Below, piece by piece: positions 60,787 to 64,000 of a DNA stretch of 64,000 bases. Position 1 is the stretch's first letter. Every line of letters starts with the position of its first letter. Origin of the DNA: Oasisia sp. SBJ-2009 (Eukaryota; Annelida; Polychaeta; Sabellida; Siboglinidae); contig OZ024867.1 in NCBI GenBank assembly GCA_964017155.1, positions 12,234,934-12,298,933 of the forward strand, given 5' to 3'. The notes under the pieces are model-generated. The model was given only the letters and a program-made list of their open reading frames with translations. It was not told the DNA's origin and searched no databases. The translations under genes and the position numbers were made by a program.

Positions 60787-61726
60787 TTGCTTTGAAATAG
60801 TATATATGGCCCAATGTGTATTAGCTGGGCCAATTCATTGTACACAGTAAATCTGTAAGATAGTCATCATGTCTCGCATATAACTTTATTATTATTTATT
60901 TATTAGTATATATATATTTTTTAAAGTCAGTAAGTTGTTTATATAACTTACTTTTCAAAAGGTGTTTATTTACATGAATTAATTTCATATTTATTATACA
61001 ATTACATCCTGTATATTGCTTATTATTTTATCTGTTTTTCTACAATTTTACATTTATCCATCGTATAACCTTATTTATTTTTTATCTATTCATTTTTTAA
61101 CATATTTGATCTTTTATAGGCTACTTAGAAGTTCTAATGTATGTACCAATTGTATATGGGTTTTTACCTGAAATAAATGTATTCGTAAAATACTCTTTAG
61201 AAGAAGATTAAATATCTAAACGTTATGTGTAACATTTTATGACAAGTTATATACCAGTGTGTAGATAATTTAATGTTCTTTTAAATAAACACAACTTGTA
61301 GAAGTAAATATTCAAGTATAAAAAAGTTACACCGCAACAAAAGTATTTCTTTTACAAAGACGTTTCAAAATGTCATAGTGTCAATCAAGAAATGGTCAAC
61401 GTATTTTAAAGTTACAACAACAGTTTTGACACCACTGTGTAGGTACCTTTATTATCTACAACATGCATACAACATGCAATTGCGAGAATTGAATAATAAA
61501 GGCGCTAGAGCAAAGACAACGGGGCAAGCAATATTTATAAACATCTAGGTCAAATATTTGAGGAGGCACAGGCGTCACGTTAAAATCGGCTGAGTGATAA
61601 TGGGTTAATTCTAATTTTGCAAACGAGTTTATAAACAAGAAATATTTTAGCGAAATTCGCGTGATGAAGTCCCGCGAACAAATGTCTGTGCCATGAGTCG
61701 AAATGGTACCGCGGTGGTAGTAATAG
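60787..61726. other. AT-rich spacer between R copies
   Basis: tttttacctgaaataaatgt near 61,160 looks like a retrotransposon 3' end on +. No exon recognised. Confidence 0.4.
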
Positions 61727-61885
61727 TTACAAGATTTAACTAGATTGCCATGCAAGAGTGAACTACAGATGGCAAATTGACAAGGAAGCATTAGGTTTAT
61801 TGAATGTCCAACCCATATCACTTATATGTATCCCACCCTTTTTTTAAATATTTGTCGATGTTCTTTTTAAACACGCCTTAGGGAC
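61727..61885 (-). repeat. 3' tail of non-LTR element R, copy 2
   Basis: acaagatttaactagattgcc...ttattgaatgtccaacccatatc; coding part missing. Confidence 0.7.
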
Positions 61886-62094
61886 GATTATGCCACGGGT
61901 GACGCTGACCATAGGCCATCGTTTTTCATTTTCCATGTTTCTACACCAGAACGTCTGTTTATGACGATATCGTCAATTTTGTTTGTTCGCTGATTGATTT
62001 AGGTACGCTTGTAGCCCTTGTATCATGCCGCTGTTAGTTCGTGTAGTGTCTCCAATCGATTTTACACTTCGACTAGGAATTGTGCTTTGATCGT

Positions 62095-62632
62095 ACGAAT
62101 ATGACAAACCTACGACAAATCCTGCGGATCTCATGGAAAGATCACATTCCAAATGTTGAAGTCTTGAGACGGGCTAATATGTCCAGCACAGAGGCCACTC
62201 TAATGGCTTCCCCGACTCCGTAGGACTGGACATAACATCCGTACGAATGACAGCAGACTACCAAAAGCTGTATACTATGGAGAATTAGAAAGGAAACGTC
62301 TTCATGATGGACAACGGCTTCGATATAAAGATGTAGTCAAACGACACCTAGAGGCTACACACATCACCGTAGACCACTGGGAGTCTTGCACAAGATCGAC
62401 AACAGTGACAGGCCATTCATAAAGGAAAGAGCCATATTGAAAAAACAAATATCACAAAAATACCAACATGATCACAATCTCCGCCACGGCTTTCCTGATG
62501 CTTCTGCCCCTATCATATTCTGCATTAACTGTGGGAGAGGTTTTAAAGATCAAATTGAACGATTCTCTCACCAACGAGCAAAGCCCGTAACGGACGAAAC
62601 CCTACACAGATGTCATGATCGGGCATGATGGA
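62095..62632 (+). pseudogene. Broken non-LTR ORF2 end with terminal zinc-finger-like motif
   Basis: Pieces in several frames: NLRQILRISWKDHIPNVEVL, then AILKKQ..., ending CINCGRGFKDQIERFSHQRAK, the C-x2-C...H-x-R type ending typical of one non-LTR group. Stops and shifts between pieces show decay. Confidence 0.6.
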
Positions 62633-62634
62633 CA

Positions 62635-62636
<2 letters not shown>

Positions 62637-62678
<42 letters not shown>

Positions 62679-62716
62679 AGGGAGACAGACAGACAGACAG
62701 ACATACATACAGACAT

Positions 62717-62786
<70 letters not shown>

Positions 62787-62960
62787 AGACAGAGACAGAC
62801 AAAGAGACAGGGGGAGAGGGAGAGGCAGAGGGAGAGTGAGACGGGGAGACGGGGAGACGGGGAGACGGGGAGACGGGGAGACGGGGAGACGGGGAGACGG
62901 GGAGACGGGGAGAGGGATAGAGAGACAGAGAAAGAGACAGAGAGACAGAGAGAGATGATT
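62637..62960. repeat. GA, ACAG and GGGGAGAC simple repeats
   Basis: gagaga, (acag)n with acat/acgg variants, then about nine ggggagac units; open but low-complexity frames. Confidence 0.95.
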
Positions 62961-63025
62961 GATTCCCAAGTGCACGAACCGGTGCGGACATATCTGAACA
63001 AAACAGTGCGGCAGAAGAAACTGAA

Positions 63026-63029
<4 letters not shown>

Positions 63030-63081
<52 letters not shown>

Positions 63082-63083
63082 CA
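63030..63083. repeat. CAG trinucleotide array, ~17 units
   Basis: cagcagcag ending gtagcagc. All frames open (Ala, Ser or Gln), but nothing around indicates an exon. Confidence 0.9.
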
Positions 63084-63539
63084 GCGTAAGGTCTGTTGCT
63101 TACACACCGCAATATAATTATCTCAGTTTGGAATGATTCCACCTGAAACGACGTTCCGTGACTAGAGGCAACAGTACACTGTAATTTTCATAGTGTGGCC
63201 TAATAATTTCCTAGTTGTCAAGTGCCAATGGTGCATATATATTGTGCATTGTATTTTATGTTCAGATTCTAACACCGCTGTTGACATGTGGTATATTATT
63301 CCACGCGGCTTTGTCGGCGAATGAAACCCAAATGCTAATAAACTTCAGCCATACAAAGTGCTGTGTGTGTGTGAATAGATACTCAACCGGAAGTAGCGAT
63401 TACAGGAGCGAGAACACAATAAGACAACCTGAATTGCTAGTCAACCGTCCAGTGTACAACGTGTAATACGTCTACTCGGCAAACGGCTTAACAACTCTAC
63501 GCGAACATGTCTATGTCGGACAGTTTTTGTTATTTTTAG

Positions 63540-63671
63540 CTCGGTCGCCCTCCGGCGTTTGGCGGCGGATGTATTGGTGCGCATGCGCGTCACGTGACCA
63601 CTGCGGGTGGACGGCACTGCGACGTCCCTGGTTGGTGTGACTGTGAGTGTACGGGGCGCTGTGCACGTATC
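63540..63671 (+). promoter_or_regulatory. GC/CpG-rich promoter-like block
   Basis: Marked rise in GC and CpG (gcgcatgcgcgtcacgtgacc: NRF1-like GCGCATGCGC followed by an E-box CACGTG) immediately before the candidate exon. Function inferred. Confidence 0.45.
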
Positions 63672-63830
63672 ATGCATTTGTCGAAGTCTTCTTGTTCCCT
63701 TCGCGATGTCTCGTCCTCACCTCAGGTCGACGGTAGCGCGAAGGAAGGCAGAGACGCCTACAGTCGTACGCCCAGCTACGGCGTCGGCACTTGGGCGATA
63801 CTGGTCTGCCTTGTCGTGTGTTTAGGTCAG
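63672..63830 (+). CDS. Probable first coding exon, unidentified membrane or secreted protein, runs off window
   Basis: ATG at 63,672; reads MHLSKSSCSLRDVSS... then YGVGTWAILVCLVVCLGQ and ends cag|gtaagc, a consensus donor, phase 0 (53 codons). The hydrophobic WAILVCLVVCL segment is a signal-anchor or late signal peptide. The frame is also open upstream to an ATG at 63,594. Family not recognised. Confidence 0.45.
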
Positions 63831-64000
63831 GTAAGCGTCGCGTGTGTTCCTGCGTACGTGCGTGCGGGCGTGTGTGCGCGCGCATAGGCGCTTGGTCTCT
63901 GTTGTGCACTTTTACGAGTGCGTTTGCCCATGTGTGTACGCATGCGTATTTGCGTCTGTCTCTGTGCGAGGCGTGCATTTACTTGTATACATTTGTGTGG

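Noticed and set aside
62543..63142. Ser/Leu-rich and poly-Ala ORFs
   Set aside because: Products of GA, ACAG and CAG repeats.

Overview
Eukaryotic, intron-rich, AT-rich nuclear DNA from an animal. The evidence is consensus GT-AG introns, very large microsatellites, tRNA-derived SINEs, non-LTR retrotransposon tails and several families of inverted-repeat DNA transposons. The two recognisable host genes (a cartilage intermediate layer protein-like, CILP-like, matrix protein and a Mig-2/Mtl-type Rho GTPase) point to a bilaterian. A marine invertebrate such as a mollusc, brachiopod or cephalochordate is plausible, but the sequence does not settle the phylum. All gene models below are hand-spliced from reading frame, splice consensus and remembered family resemblance; nothing was searched.

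Layout. (1) 1-14,065, + strand: the 3' part of a CILP-like gene, 13 coding exons (702-810 to 13,846-14,065). It has an Ig domain, a Cys-rich module and the CILP C-terminal region. Exon 7 carries a 1-base frame disruption, and the intron before exon 8 holds four decayed tandem copies of the exon 8 acceptor and start. (2) 14,066-19,862: gene-poor spacer. (3) 29,614-19,863, - strand: a complete five-exon, 195-residue Mig-2/Mtl-type GTPase with C-terminal CRLL. Its first intron contains a 3.65-kb DNA transposon (24,844-28,495) with a two-exon, open 620-residue Mutator-like/Kolobok-type transposase, TTAA target duplications and inverted termini. That transposon lies inside an older MITE. A 376-bp palindromic TTAA element sits at the matching TTAA of a second copy of the same MITE upstream of exon 1, and a TAA-flanked MITE can be dated against a local duplicate that keeps the empty site. 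(4) 30.4-36.7 kb: spacer with candidate + strand first exons (33,134; 33,919; 34,666), a CRE-rich promoter-like block and a long AT-rich palindrome. (5) 36.7-50.8 kb: TTAA and TA MITEs, retrotransposon 3' tails, SINE pieces, an isolated Cys-rich secreted-peptide terminal exon on the - strand (45,064-45,311) and a 200-bp-arm inverted repeat. (6) 48.9-55.0 kb: a block made of a ~600-bp CCCT array, a ~3.4-kb satellite of 64-bp units with higher-order structure, and a GGGA array. (7) 55-63.5 kb: SINE copy, tandem duplications, a tRNA-like dimer, a 5'-truncated non-LTR reverse transcriptase (60.1-60.8 kb), another retrotransposon relic (62.1-62.6 kb) and simple repeats. (8) 63,540-63,900: GC-rich block with a probable first exon of a + strand gene that runs off the window.

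The genes do not form a functional unit. The most informative content is the transposon archaeology: nested TTAA insertions, a paralogous empty site, an exon fragment copied together with a repeat, and satellites whose units repeat splice-site-like sequence next to real exons.
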